64,000 bases of DNA from Entomomonas asaccharolytica (GTDB lineage: Bacteria > Pseudomonadota > Gammaproteobacteria > Pseudomonadales > Pseudomonadaceae), in the NCBI RefSeq assembly GCF_016653615.1, contig NZ_CP067393.1:682001-746000 (forward strand). The letters run 5' to 3'. Below, in pieces: positions 28,742 through 37,276 of the stretch. A program made the position numbers and the translations under genes. Position 1 is the stretch's first letter. Every line of letters starts with the position of its first letter. A model generated the notes under the pieces. That model was not told the origin of the DNA. It ran no database searches and worked only from the letters and a program-made list of their open reading frames with translations.

Positions 28742-28766
28742 AAAAAGGGGATTAACTAATCCCCTT
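28741..28766. terminator. terminator between convergent amidotransferase and hemerythrin genes
   Basis: AAGGGGAT and ATCCCCTT form an 8-bp stem; on the minus strand it runs into seven T, serving the hemerythrin gene. On the plus strand it begins only a few bases after the stop codon and may also stop the amidotransferase transcript. Confidence 0.85.
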
Positions 28767-28775
28767 CTAAAAATA

Positions 28776-29192
28776 TTAAACAACATTTTTCTCACGAAAA
28801 AATTCAATGTAATCTTTATCTGTTTTCATAATGTGATTAGTTAGCCAATTTTTAAGTAACTCTAATGTTTCAATACTAGCCACACTGTCATCACCAGCTT
28901 CATGTCTCTCTAAAAGACTATATACTTTATGAGTAAACATATTGTGTTGTTTAACATGGCTAGTTGTTTCAGGATAGTCCAAATTAGCAAACAATGTTTC
29001 TTCAGCAATAAAATGGTTAATGGTATAGTCCACTAATTGCTCTAAAATATTACCAATTTCTGCAGAGTCGATTTGGCCATCATTGCTCATTGATTCATAA
29101 AGTTTATTGGTAAGATCTACCAACCACTTGTGTTGCTCATCAATCTGAGGAATACCAGTTTCTAACTCTTTCGTCCACGGCATAAAAGTCAC
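28776..29192 (-). CDS. bacteriohemerythrin
   Basis: 138-aa four-helix-bundle protein with a di-iron, oxygen-binding site. All ligands are visible: His in QIDEQHKWLVDL, His and Glu in NHFIAEETLF, two His in HVKQHNMFTHKV, and His plus Asp in NHIMKTDKDYIEFF. Such proteins store or sense oxygen. The GTG at 29192 is the best start, 10 bases after AGAGGAG; the ATG three codons later (MPWTKEL) is possible. It is a single-gene unit with a terminator shared with the convergent amidotransferase gene. Confidence 0.92.
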   Translation of the reverse strand: MTFMPWTKELETGIPQIDEQHKWLVDLTNKLYESMSNDGQIDSAEIGNILEQLVDYTINHFIAEETLFANLDYPETTSHVKQHNMFTHKVYSLLERHEAGDDSVASIETLELLKNWLTNHIMKTDKDYIEFFREKNVV

Positions 29193-29326
29193 GTTAATCA
29201 ATCTCCTCTGGGTTTTATTATTGATAGGCTAATTATTTAAATCATTATACTCCACAAATTTCGCTTAGAACATGATTTTAAATTGTGAGTTTGTTGATAA
29301 AAAACAATCAATTGATAACATAAGGA

Positions 29327-29347
29327 GGAGCTAGAAACGCTAGCTCC
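29327..29347 (-). terminator. hairpin after pta
   Basis: GGAGCTAG and CTAGCTCC (8 bp, 5-base loop) lie 23 bases past the pta stop codon on the minus strand. The T run after it is weak (CTCCTTATG). Confidence 0.65.
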
Positions 29348-29369
29348 CTATAAATTTAATATCAAAAAC

Positions 29370-31466
29370 CTATTTTTTACTATTTGCTTGAATGGCAGTG
29401 AGCGCAATAGTGAATACAATATCCTCTACTAAAGCACCTCTGGATAAATCATTAACAGGTTTTCTTAAGCCTTGTAACATTGGGCCAACACTAATTACTT
29501 GCGCACTACGTTGTACTGCTTTATAAGTAGTATTACCTGTATTTAAATCTGGGAAAATAAATACGGTGGCTTTACCTGCAACTAGGCTATCAGGTGCTTT
29601 TTGCTTACCGACACTTTCAATGGCTGCCGCATCGTATTGCAGTGGACCATCAATCAATAAATCAGGGCGTTTCTGTTTGGCAAGCTCAGTAGCTAGCCTA
29701 ACTTTTTCCACATCTTCACCACCTCCAGAAGAACCTGTAGAATAACTGATCATGGCAACCCGTGGAGTGATACCAAAAGCGGCAGCTGATTCGGCACTTT
29801 GAATAGCAATATCAGCTAGCTGTTCAGCGCTAGGGTCAGGGTTGATAGCACAATCACCATAGACTAAGACTTGGTCAGGTAAAAGCATAAAGAATACAGA
29901 AGATACTAAATTGTATTCAGGAGATGTTTTAATCAATTGTAACGCAGGGCGTACTGTATTAGCTGTGGTATTAACAGCGCCTGATACTAATCCGTCTACG
30001 TCATCAGTAGCAAGCATCATAGTACCTAATACAACGGAATCACCTAGCGATTGTTCAGCAATTAAAGGGGTCATACCTTTATTTTTACGTAATTCTACTA
30101 AAGGTGCTACATAGTTTTGGCGGATACTATCAGGATCAATAATCTCTAAGCTATCAGGTAATTGTAAGCCTAAGCCTTTCGCTACATTATTAACTTCTTC
30201 AGGTTTTGCTAAAAGTACACAACGTGCAATGTTACGTTGGTGACAGATAATTGCAGCTTGAATAGTTCTTGGCTCATTGCCTTCAGGTAAAACAATGCGC
30301 TTATTGGCTTCTTGCGCGCGTTTAACCAATTGATAACGAAAAGCGGGTGGTGATAAACGAGCTTCTTGAATAACACCACAACGTTGAAATAACCATTCTT
30401 CATCTAACTGTTCAGCAATAAATTCAGTTACTTGCTTAGCACGATCTTGGTCGTCTACAGCAATACTTTTATCTATATGTGATAAGTTAGTGGCAGTATC
30501 ATAGGAACCTGTTTTAACAGAAAGAACAGGTAAGCCACCTTCTAATGCTGCTTTACAAAGGGTCATAATCCGTTTATCAGGTTCAAAGTTACTACATAGT
30601 ATTAAACCTGCCAGTGGAATACCGTTCATGGCCGCTAAACTGGTTGCCATGATAATATCATCACGATCACCAGGCGTAACAATCAAAACACCAGGTTCAA
30701 ACAGTGGGATAGTATCAGGTACAGCTCTGGCACAAAGCACAATTTTGTGAACACGACGTGTATCAAGTTCGCCTTTATTGATTATTTGGGCATTAAGCTG
30801 TTTAGCTATATCTTGTAAACGTGGTGCATTTAATTCTTCACGCCAAGGATTACAGCCTAATATTTTAAAGTCGTCTTTAAATAGCTGTGGTGCAGCGTTT
30901 TGTAAATGCTCTTTAAATGCATCAGGGCCTTCAAGCGCTTTAATTTTATTAAGTATTACACCTATTAGTTTTTTGTTACGTGGACCACCAAAGGCATGGG
31001 CTTGAATTTCGATAGCATCAATAAACTCTTCTGTAGTTTCATGCTCTTCTTCAGGAGCCGCCACCATAATAATATCTGCATTCAAACTTTTAGCCAGTGC
31101 TGCATTAATAAATGTAGCATAGTTTGATTGCAGAGTAGGTACCATGCCTTCGATTACTATCACATCTTTATCAATAGAGGCTTGCTGAAATAGATTAATA
31201 GCATCTTCTAACAGTATATCTAATTGATCATTACTTAAACGCTGTTCAACATAATTTCTTGAAAGGGGCTTAGGTGACTTTATACCAACTGTTTTTTCAA
31301 TTAGTTCAGAAGAGTAATCTGGTAACTGTTCTCTATCATGATGTTGGGCAATTGGTTTACAAAAACCAACTTTTAATCCTTTATTTTCTAGTGCTCGAAT
31401 AAGGCCTAAGCTAATAGAAGTAAGACCAACACCAAAATTTGTAGAAGTTACAAAAAAAGCATGCAT
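29370..31466 (-). CDS. pta: phosphate acetyltransferase
   Basis: Converts acetyl-CoA plus phosphate to acetyl phosphate; with AckA it forms the reversible acetate pathway. The 698-aa protein is the long gammaproteobacterial type. It has an N-terminal P-loop-like/BioD-like domain (HAFFVTSTNFGVGLTSISLGL), a central DRTGG domain (about residues 220-330, LIVTPGDRDDIIMATSLAAMNG) and a C-terminal PTA_PTB catalytic domain (about 370-698; RIVLPEGNEPRTIQAA, GDCAINPDPSAEQLADIA, SYSTGSSGGGEDVEKVR, FPDLNTGNTTYKAVQ). It follows ackA after 18 bases in one transcript. Confidence 0.97.
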   Translation of the reverse strand: MHAFFVTSTNFGVGLTSISLGLIRALENKGLKVGFCKPIAQHHDREQLPDYSSELIEKTVGIKSPKPLSRNYVEQRLSNDQLDILLEDAINLFQQASIDKDVIVIEGMVPTLQSNYATFINAALAKSLNADIIMVAAPEEEHETTEEFIDAIEIQAHAFGGPRNKKLIGVILNKIKALEGPDAFKEHLQNAAPQLFKDDFKILGCNPWREELNAPRLQDIAKQLNAQIINKGELDTRRVHKIVLCARAVPDTIPLFEPGVLIVTPGDRDDIIMATSLAAMNGIPLAGLILCSNFEPDKRIMTLCKAALEGGLPVLSVKTGSYDTATNLSHIDKSIAVDDQDRAKQVTEFIAEQLDEEWLFQRCGVIQEARLSPPAFRYQLVKRAQEANKRIVLPEGNEPRTIQAAIICHQRNIARCVLLAKPEEVNNVAKGLGLQLPDSLEIIDPDSIRQNYVAPLVELRKNKGMTPLIAEQSLGDSVVLGTMMLATDDVDGLVSGAVNTTANTVRPALQLIKTSPEYNLVSSVFFMLLPDQVLVYGDCAINPDPSAEQLADIAIQSAESAAAFGITPRVAMISYSTGSSGGGEDVEKVRLATELAKQKRPDLLIDGPLQYDAAAIESVGKQKAPDSLVAGKATVFIFPDLNTGNTTYKAVQRSAQVISVGPMLQGLRKPVNDLSRGALVEDIVFTIALTAIQANSKK

Positions 31467-31484
31467 ATATAATCTATCCTATTA

Positions 31485-32675
31485 TTACTTATCTTCTACA
31501 AATAAAAGCGTATCCAATGCTATTTGACGTTCTTCATTGGTCGGCATAACAATGATACGTGGTGTATTTGGTTGGCTAATTAAGCCCGCTTTACCACGCA
31601 CAAATTTAGCATTAGCTTCGCTTTCAATTGCAAAACCTAATAATTTTAACCAAGATACAGTACGCGCTCTAATTAATGGTGAGTTTTCACCAATACCACC
31701 TGTAAAAATAAGACCATCAATACAGGGTAAAGCACAAGCCATGCTAGCCAATGATTTAGCTAAGCGATAGCAGAAAACTTCAATTGCCATCGTAGCGCCT
31801 TTATGGCCACGGCTTCTAGCTTCTTCTAAAGAACGCATATCATTAGAAAGCCCCGATAAGCCTAATAAACCACTTTGTTTAGTAAGTAGATTATCAACTT
31901 CATCAACAGTCATATTTAAGATACGTACTAAGTGACCATGTAAACCAGGATCTACATCACCACTGCGGGTACCCATGCATACACCTTCTTGAGGGGTTAG
32001 CCCCATACTGGTATCTAAGCTTTGTCCATTAGCAATAGCACAAGTAGAACAACCATTACCTAAATGGGCTGACAGCCAATAACTATCGCCTGCGTTTAAA
32101 TCACAAAAATCAGCTGCTTGCTGACTTACATAACGATGGCTGGTGCCATGGAAACCATAACGACGGATATTATGTTTAGTATAATATTCTTCGGGTATAC
32201 AATAGCGGAAAGCATGATCTGGCATTGTTTGGTGGAATGCTGTATCAAATACCACTACTTGTAATAAATCAGGATATACCTCTAATGCAGCACGCATACC
32301 TTGTAAGGCAGGTGGGTTATGTAATGGTGCTAGGGGAGATATACGTTCTATTTCAGAAATAACTTGTGGCGTAATTTTGTGAGGTGCAGTGAAATGTCTA
32401 CCACCATGTACCACCCGATGCCCAATACCATCTAACTCACCTTGGCAAACCTCTTGTACACGGGGCATAATTTGTGAAAGGGCTGTTTTGTGATCACCGT
32501 TAGGGATCATTAAACTGTTTTTGTCACTACCTGTCTTCCAAGTAACAATAGCTTCAGGTGTATTTAAACGTTCTGCTAAACCTGAAATAGCAAATTCGCT
32601 TTGTTTAGGGTTTACTAAAGCAAATTTTAGAGAAGAACTACCACAATTAATGACTAAAATATTACGCGAGGTCAT
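31485..32675 (-). CDS. ackA: acetate kinase
   Basis: Interconverts acetate plus ATP and acetyl phosphate plus ADP. The 396-aa product of the ASKHA fold has [12 protein letters not shown] at the N terminus, the acetate/phosphate loop GHRVVHGG, the catalytic-site [37 protein letters not shown] and the adenosine-site [13 protein letters not shown]. It is the first gene of ackA-pta. The upstream region to slyD is long and AT rich. Confidence 0.97.
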   Translation of the reverse strand: MTSRNILVINCGSSSLKFALVNPKQSEFAISGLAERLNTPEAIVTWKTGSDKNSLMIPNGDHKTALSQIMPRVQEVCQGELDGIGHRVVHGGRHFTAPHKITPQVISEIERISPLAPLHNPPALQGMRAALEVYPDLLQVVVFDTAFHQTMPDHAFRYCIPEEYYTKHNIRRYGFHGTSHRYVSQQAADFCDLNAGDSYWLSAHLGNGCSTCAIANGQSLDTSMGLTPQEGVCMGTRSGDVDPGLHGHLVRILNMTVDEVDNLLTKQSGLLGLSGLSNDMRSLEEARSRGHKGATMAIEVFCYRLAKSLASMACALPCIDGLIFTGGIGENSPLIRARTVSWLKLLGFAIESEANAKFVRGKAGLISQPNTPRIIVMPTNEERQIALDTLLFVEDK

Positions 32676-33021
32676 ACATTTTTACCTGTTGTTTATACAA
32701 TAATTAAAACGGGTCACATTATAGTTGATGTGGGTAAATTAAGTAACTTTAAATAAGATTGTTTAGTAGTTATATTGATTAGTGTAAAAAAAACTTCAAT
32801 TGTTCATTAGTTTTATGGCTTTATTTTCAATTGAATAGTTAATTGCCATTAAAAAATATTAAATCATTAAATATCATGGCATTAGGGTTTTATTTGAATT
32901 TTTATTAGAAAGCAAAATACTTATATATATACAATTTTAACTATTTTTTAGTCGATATCTTTAACTAAGCAATGTAAGATTAACGTTTATTTTAAATTTT
33001 GAAAAGAAAGGCCAATAGACC
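32676..33021. other. AT-rich divergent promoter region ackA/slyD, no gene seen
   Basis: About 346 bases separating ackA (-) from slyD (+). It must hold both promoters. I see no open frame with a ribosome binding site, no RNA gene and no clear FNR or CRP palindrome. Confidence 0.5.
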
Positions 33022-33507
33022 ATGCAAATTGAACCTAAAAAAGCAGTATATATTGAATACACATTAACTAACGATGCAGGTGATGTTTTAGATAGTTCAG
33101 AAGGACATCCACCGCTAGCTTACTTGCATGGTTTTAATAATATTATCCCAGGTTTAGAAAGTGCCCTTGTAGGAAAAAAAGCAGGCGATGAATTGGATGT
33201 ACAAGTTGAACCTGAAGATGGCTATGGCGAATATTCTGTTGATTTAGTGGCGGTAGTACCTCGTAGTGCTTTCCAAGGTGTTGAGCAATTAGAGCCAGGT
33301 ATGCAGTTCCATGCATCAGCTCCAGATGGTGGTATGCAAGTAGTTGTTATACGTGATATTGAAGGTGACGATGTAACGGTAGATGGTAATCACCCACTAG
33401 CAGGCCAACGTTTAAACTTTAAAGTTAAAGTAGCAGATGTACGTGAAGCTACTGCTGAAGAGTTAGAACATGGTCATATTCATGGTGAAGGCGGTCATCA
33501 GCACTAA
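33022..33507 (+). CDS. slyD: FKBP-type peptidyl-prolyl isomerase SlyD
   Basis: Cytoplasmic prolyl isomerase and chaperone, also a metal (nickel) carrier for hydrogenase maturation in other bacteria. The 161-aa protein has the FKBP half KAVYIEYTLTNDAGDVLDSSEGHPPLAYLHG, the IIPGLESALVGKKAGDELDV loop, the inserted IF chaperone domain (about residues 70-125) and a short histidine-rich tail (HGHIHGEGGHQH), much shorter than the tail of E. coli SlyD. A GAAAGG ribosome binding site precedes the ATG. It is monocistronic, followed by the repeat at 33527 and a shared terminator. Confidence 0.93.
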   Translation: MQIEPKKAVYIEYTLTNDAGDVLDSSEGHPPLAYLHGFNNIIPGLESALVGKKAGDELDVQVEPEDGYGEYSVDLVAVVPRSAFQGVEQLEPGMQFHASAPDGGMQVVVIRDIEGDDVTVDGNHPLAGQRLNFKVKVADVREATAEELEHGHIHGEGGHQH

Positions 33508-33526
33508 TTATAGTTATTAATCTGCA

Positions 33527-33595
33527 TTTTTATACATCGTTAAATGACTTTGCTGTACTAGTTGTAGTAACTTCAGTCATTTGCCTCGTTTAAAA
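33527..33595. repeat. 69-bp interspersed repeat, copy 1
   Basis: It starts TTTTTATAC, contains AATGACTT ... CTTCAGTCATT (inverted ends AATGACT/AGTCATT) and ends GCCTCGTTTAAAA. It aligns without gaps to 51551-51619 with about five sixths of the bases identical. Both copies follow a plus-strand gene and precede a convergent minus-strand gene. Confidence 0.8.
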
Positions 33596-33623
33596 TTGTA
33601 TTGCAACAGCTATATGTATAATA

Positions 33624-33646
33624 AAGGTAGGATTATTTCCTACCTT
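33624..33646. terminator. bidirectional terminator between slyD and the EamA gene
   Basis: AAGGTAGGA and TCCTACCTT form a 9-bp stem with loop TTATT, followed by ATTTTATT on the plus strand and TTATTATAC on the minus strand. It ends 3 bases before the stop codon side of the EamA gene. Confidence 0.8.
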
Positions 33647-33649
33647 ATT

Positions 33650-34525
33650 TTATTCAGTCACTAATTTTGTAGTGGTTGCTTGTTTCTGTAAACCAGCCCA
33701 AATCACTGCTAAGATAATCACTAAACCACCAATAATTGTTCTAATGGTCGGTTGCTCACTAAATAATATCCATGCCCCAACAATAGCATAGACAGGTTCT
33801 AAGGCAATAATGATTGAAGCTGTTTTGGCATTAATAGCGGTTAGGCTGCTGATAAAAAGATAATAAGATAGCCCTGTACACAATAATCCTAAACATGCAA
33901 TCCATAACCAATCCATTTGTGAGACAGCAGGTAAGCTAGTCACCGTAAAAGGAAATAAGATTACAAATACAACCAGACATTGCCACCAACAAATTTGCAC
34001 ACCTGTTGTGAGTTTTAGCGTGTAGCGATTAATAACAACACTTGCACCATAAAGAATACCTGAAATTGTTCCCCAAATAAGTCCCATGGTACCACCATCA
34101 CTTAAATCAAAAGAGGGTGTAACCATAATAAGACCAGCAGAAACACAAAACAGTAAACAATATTCTACTTTGGTGATTTTGTCTTTAAAAAACAACATTT
34201 CAAATAAAGCTACACAAGCAGGAAAACAAGCAAAACCTAAAGTAGCCATTGCCACATTGCCTACTTTAATGGCATAGAAAAAGGTAACCCAATGGGCGGC
34301 TAATAAAATACCTGCCACCACTAGACTATAAAAAGCTTTTAATGGAATACGCCAAGGTATATAACGGAAATGCAAGCTAAGTAATGTCATGGCAAAAATA
34401 GCAAAAATAGAGCGACCCATACTAATAACAAATGAGTCGCTGGCAATAAGATTGCCAAAAATGCCAGACACACCAAATAAAATGGCAGCGATATGCATTT
34501 GAATTAAAGCAGTTTGTTTAGTCAT
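33650..34525 (-). CDS. EamA/DMT family transporter
   Basis: 291-aa inner-membrane carrier of the drug/metabolite transporter superfamily with about ten helices in two EamA repeats (first about residues 5-138, second about 148-280). Typical segments are LFGVSGIFGNLIASDSFVISMGRSIFAI in the first repeat and LGLLCTGLSYYLFISSLTAINAKTASIIIALEPVYAIVGAWILF in the second. The substrate cannot be told; relatives export amino acids or metabolites. It follows the SDR gene after 8 bases, suggesting co-transcription. Confidence 0.9.
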   Translation of the reverse strand: MTKQTALIQMHIAAILFGVSGIFGNLIASDSFVISMGRSIFAIFAMTLLSLHFRYIPWRIPLKAFYSLVVAGILLAAHWVTFFYAIKVGNVAMATLGFACFPACVALFEMLFFKDKITKVEYCLLFCVSAGLIMVTPSFDLSDGGTMGLIWGTISGILYGASVVINRYTLKLTTGVQICWWQCLVVFVILFPFTVTSLPAVSQMDWLWIACLGLLCTGLSYYLFISSLTAINAKTASIIIALEPVYAIVGAWILFSEQPTIRTIIGGLVIILAVIWAGLQKQATTTKLVTE

Positions 34526-34533
34526 TATATAAA

Positions 34534-35271
34534 TTATTGTGCATTAAGTGCTTGACCGTTAACACCTATACTATCAGGGCCTAAAAGGTAAAGATAAACA
34601 GGCATTATTTGTTCTGGTAGTGGATTATCAGTTACAGTTTCCTGTGGATAAACATGGGCACGCATCGCTGTTCTAGTTGCACCAGGATTAACACTATTTG
34701 TTCTAATTGTAGTATCTTTTAATTCCTCTGCCACGCATTGCATAAGCCCTTCTATAGCAAATTTGGAACTAGCATAAGCACTCCATAGCGCACGTCCTTT
34801 ACGACCAACAGCGCTTGAGGTAAAAATGATAGAAGCATCAGGTGCTTTTTGTAAAAGAGGAAGTAAATATTTAGTTAATGCAAAAGTGGCATTTACATTA
34901 ACTTCCATAATTTGTTGAAACTCTTCAATAGATAGCGCTGTAAATGGTTTTAAGTCAGCGGCAATAGCAGCATTATTAACTAAGCCATCTAATTGATTGA
35001 CTTGATCAGCTAGTTGCTTAGCTAACTGCATATAATCTTGCTCTTTAGCTGTAGCTAGATCAAAGGGAATAATAATAGGCGATAAATAACCTTGTTCTAT
35101 TATTTGTTTACTCACTGCATCCAATTTACTGGCTGTTCTTGCCAGTAATATAACCTTTGCTCCCAGTGCTGCACAATTTAATGCAAGAGCCTTTCCTATA
35201 CCTTGTCCAGCACCAGTGATAACAATAGTACGATTTGCTAATAATGATGGACGAGCAGTATAAGAATACAT
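34534..35271 (-). CDS. SDR family oxidoreductase (YciK-like)
   Basis: 245-aa short-chain dehydrogenase/reductase. NAD(P)-binding TGAGQGIG near residue 20, NNAAIA, the catalytic Ser in IIFTSSAVG and the YxxxK pair in SAYASSKFA are all present, with the VNPGATRTAM loop after it. The N terminus (YSYTARPSLLANRTIVITGAG) is characteristic of the YciK family seen in Pseudomonas and enterics, whose physiological substrate is not established. It lies just upstream of the EamA transporter gene. Confidence 0.88.
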   Translation of the reverse strand: MYSYTARPSLLANRTIVITGAGQGIGKALALNCAALGAKVILLARTASKLDAVSKQIIEQGYLSPIIIPFDLATAKEQDYMQLAKQLADQVNQLDGLVNNAAIAADLKPFTALSIEEFQQIMEVNVNATFALTKYLLPLLQKAPDASIIFTSSAVGRKGRALWSAYASSKFAIEGLMQCVAEELKDTTIRTNSVNPGATRTAMRAHVYPQETVTDNPLPEQIMPVYLYLLGPDSIGVNGQALNAQ

Positions 35272-35334
35272 ATAAGACCTACCAGAGTTGTAAAAAATTA
35301 TTTTTGTCTTGTAAATTAAAAAGCAAAGACTAGG

Positions 35335-35505
35335 TTACTCTTTGTCTTTTTTTTCCATTTCATCCCATTTAACATTACGTTCGCGAATACGCTTTTTTTG
35401 TTCTTCAGTGAGTTGAATTTTTTTGTTTGATTTTAACAAAGAAAATAGTGGACTAATTATAGCAGAAAGGGCTAAAAAGAGAATTATCCAACCATACCAA
35501 GGCAT
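35335..35505 (-). CDS. small membrane protein, DUF2897-like
   Basis: 56 aa. The N-terminal half is one membrane helix (PWYGWIILFLALSAIISPLFSLL) and the C-terminal half is charged (LTEEQKKRIRERNVKWDEMEKK). This layout, including the MPWY opening and the LTEEQ-x-KRI motif, is what I recall of the DUF2897 family in Pseudomonas; function unknown. ATG at 35505, stop at 35335. The ribosome binding site is weak (GGATCT). It lies upstream of the YciK-like gene on the same strand. Confidence 0.7.
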   Translation of the reverse strand: MPWYGWIILFLALSAIISPLFSLLKSNKKIQLTEEQKKRIRERNVKWDEMEKKDKE

Positions 35506-35612
35506 ATTTCTAGATCCAATATTACATTAATGAATTATTAGTATAATTTATTTAATAGCTAATAGATAATACAATATTAAGTTAATGGTAATAGGTAACA
35601 ATTAGTGTAATA

Positions 35613-36131
35613 ATGGTGAAATTGATTAAAAAACGTACGCTATTTATTATTGGATTTTGGGTTATTTTTGTTGTGCTATTTATTGCTAGCCATAAAATAT
35701 TATCCCAGGTTATTTTGCACTATCAAAAACGCCCGGCATTAGAAACACAACAAGCTTACCAATTAATTAAACAATATCAGCAGCCACTTATCAGCTTTTA
35801 TCAAAAATATAAACGTTGTCCCACCATGGCAGATAAACAACAGCTTATTGCTCAGGTAGAAGCCCACGAATATGTTAAAACTATCCGTTTTTTAGCAGAT
35901 GAACAGTCTAATACCTGTTTTATTACTGCTGTTATGCGTAGTGACACACCAAGCAAAGATGTAAAAAATGGTTTAATTGCAATTACTTATGATGTACATC
36001 AAATGCCACAACAAGACTGGCCTTGTTATACTAATATCACCAATATTTATACTGTTGAAGCTTGCCGTAATAATCCCTTGCCTGAAAATTTACAACGTGT
36101 CCTCACTGAATATACTAGGAGCATACAATGA
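35613..36131 (+). CDS. membrane-anchored protein, unknown function
   Basis: 172 aa. One N-terminal membrane helix after a basic start (KLIKKRTLFIIGFWVIFVVLFIASH), then a probably periplasmic domain of about 140 residues with four cysteines (RCPT, NTCF, WPCY, EACR) that could form two disulfides. The region HYQKRPALETQQAYQLIKQYQQPLISFYQKYKRCP has the look of a pilin-like or minor-pilin stalk, but the N terminus lacks a prepilin site, so I do not assign it. Its last codons overlap the Sel1 gene (ATGA type), so the two are translationally coupled. Confidence 0.65.
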   Translation: MVKLIKKRTLFIIGFWVIFVVLFIASHKILSQVILHYQKRPALETQQAYQLIKQYQQPLISFYQKYKRCPTMADKQQLIAQVEAHEYVKTIRFLADEQSNTCFITAVMRSDTPSKDVKNGLIAITYDVHQMPQQDWPCYTNITNIYTVEACRNNPLPENLQRVLTEYTRSIQ

Positions 36132-37168
36132 TTAAAAAATATGACCGCTTAGACGAGGCCAGTAAAGCCAGTGATATGGGGAATTATAAAAAAGCTTATC
36201 GTTTATTTAGTGAGTTAGCTAATGAAGGCAATGTTCATGCAATGAATGCGTTAGCCATGATGTACCACAATGGTGAGTATGTTAGAAAACAATATAAAAA
36301 ATCCATTTACTGGGATTTAGAAGCGATCAAGCAAGGTGAAAATACAACTAATTTAGCCATTACCTATCGTCAATTAGGCGATATGCAACGCTATAAATAT
36401 TATTTAGAAAAAGCGATGGCGCAAGGGGATGATAGTGCTGCATTTAACTTAGCAAAGTTATACAGTGTATCCACTCAAGAACGTTTACAAGTGCAATCGT
36501 TATTACTATTGGTAGTAACCCGTGATAATACTTATCAGGATGAAATTGAACAGGCACAAAAAATTTTAAACAATTTGGAAAAAGAAGAAAAATTAGAAAG
36601 TTTTGCGGGTTTATTTAAATCCGTTAAGCCTGTGGTTAAGAAAATAAAATACCCCACTAATTATCAACAGGACTCAAAAAAAGTAATAAAGCAATTAGCT
36701 AAAGTAACTGAATGTCTAGATCGCCAAAAATATAAAAAAGCGCGCAAGTTGCTTGAGCAATTAGCGGCTGATGGTTGTGCTAAAGCGATGGATATTTTAG
36801 GTGGTATTTATCTTTATGGGATAGGGGTGGTTGTCAATATTACAGATGCTATCAAATGGTATGTGAGGGCGATAGAAAGTGGCTGTTTTACAAGCAATCT
36901 TAACCTTGCTATTGCTTATCGCCATACCCATGATATTTTGCGCTACAAGCATTATTTAGAGTTGGCTTTGGCAAAAGGTGATGATAATGCAGCCTTATTA
37001 CTTGCTCAACTTTATAGTATTTCTGAGCGTGAGAGCGAACGGGTAGAGGCTCTACTAGAACAGGTTGTAGCGAGTGATAAAGTTAATGCAGATGCAATTT
37101 ATCAAGCAGAGATGATGTTGAAAAACCTATTGAGTCCATTCAATAAGATAAAGCAACCACTGATTTAA
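36128..37168 (+). CDS. Sel1-repeat (TPR-like) protein
   Basis: 346-aa solenoid protein without a signal peptide. Two blocks of Sel1-like repeats are visible: residues about 15-115 (AYRLFSELANEGNVHAMNALAMMYHNGEYV, YKKSIYWDLEAIKQG, YYLEKAMAQGDDSAAFNLAKLYS) and about 200-310 (ARKLLEQLAADGCAKAMDILGGIYLYGIG, AIKWYVRAIESG, HYLELALAKGDDNAALLLAQLYS). The two blocks resemble each other closely, which points to an internal duplication. Such repeats mediate protein-protein contacts. The gene overlaps the preceding membrane-protein gene by 4 bases and is followed 108 bases later by the MORN-like gene. Confidence 0.8.
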   Translation: MIKKYDRLDEASKASDMGNYKKAYRLFSELANEGNVHAMNALAMMYHNGEYVRKQYKKSIYWDLEAIKQGENTTNLAITYRQLGDMQRYKYYLEKAMAQGDDSAAFNLAKLYSVSTQERLQVQSLLLLVVTRDNTYQDEIEQAQKILNNLEKEEKLESFAGLFKSVKPVVKKIKYPTNYQQDSKKVIKQLAKVTECLDRQKYKKARKLLEQLAADGCAKAMDILGGIYLYGIGVVVNITDAIKWYVRAIESGCFTSNLNLAIAYRHTHDILRYKHYLELALAKGDDNAALLLAQLYSISERESERVEALLEQVVASDKVNADAIYQAEMMLKNLLSPFNKIKQPLI

Positions 37169-37276
37169 TATTTTGTGAGAATAATAACTCGCATATTATT
37201 CGATAATCATGACTAACTGATGTATAGTATAAGGTTGATATTTCACTTTAGCTGTTACTAGTACTGAACCTAATTC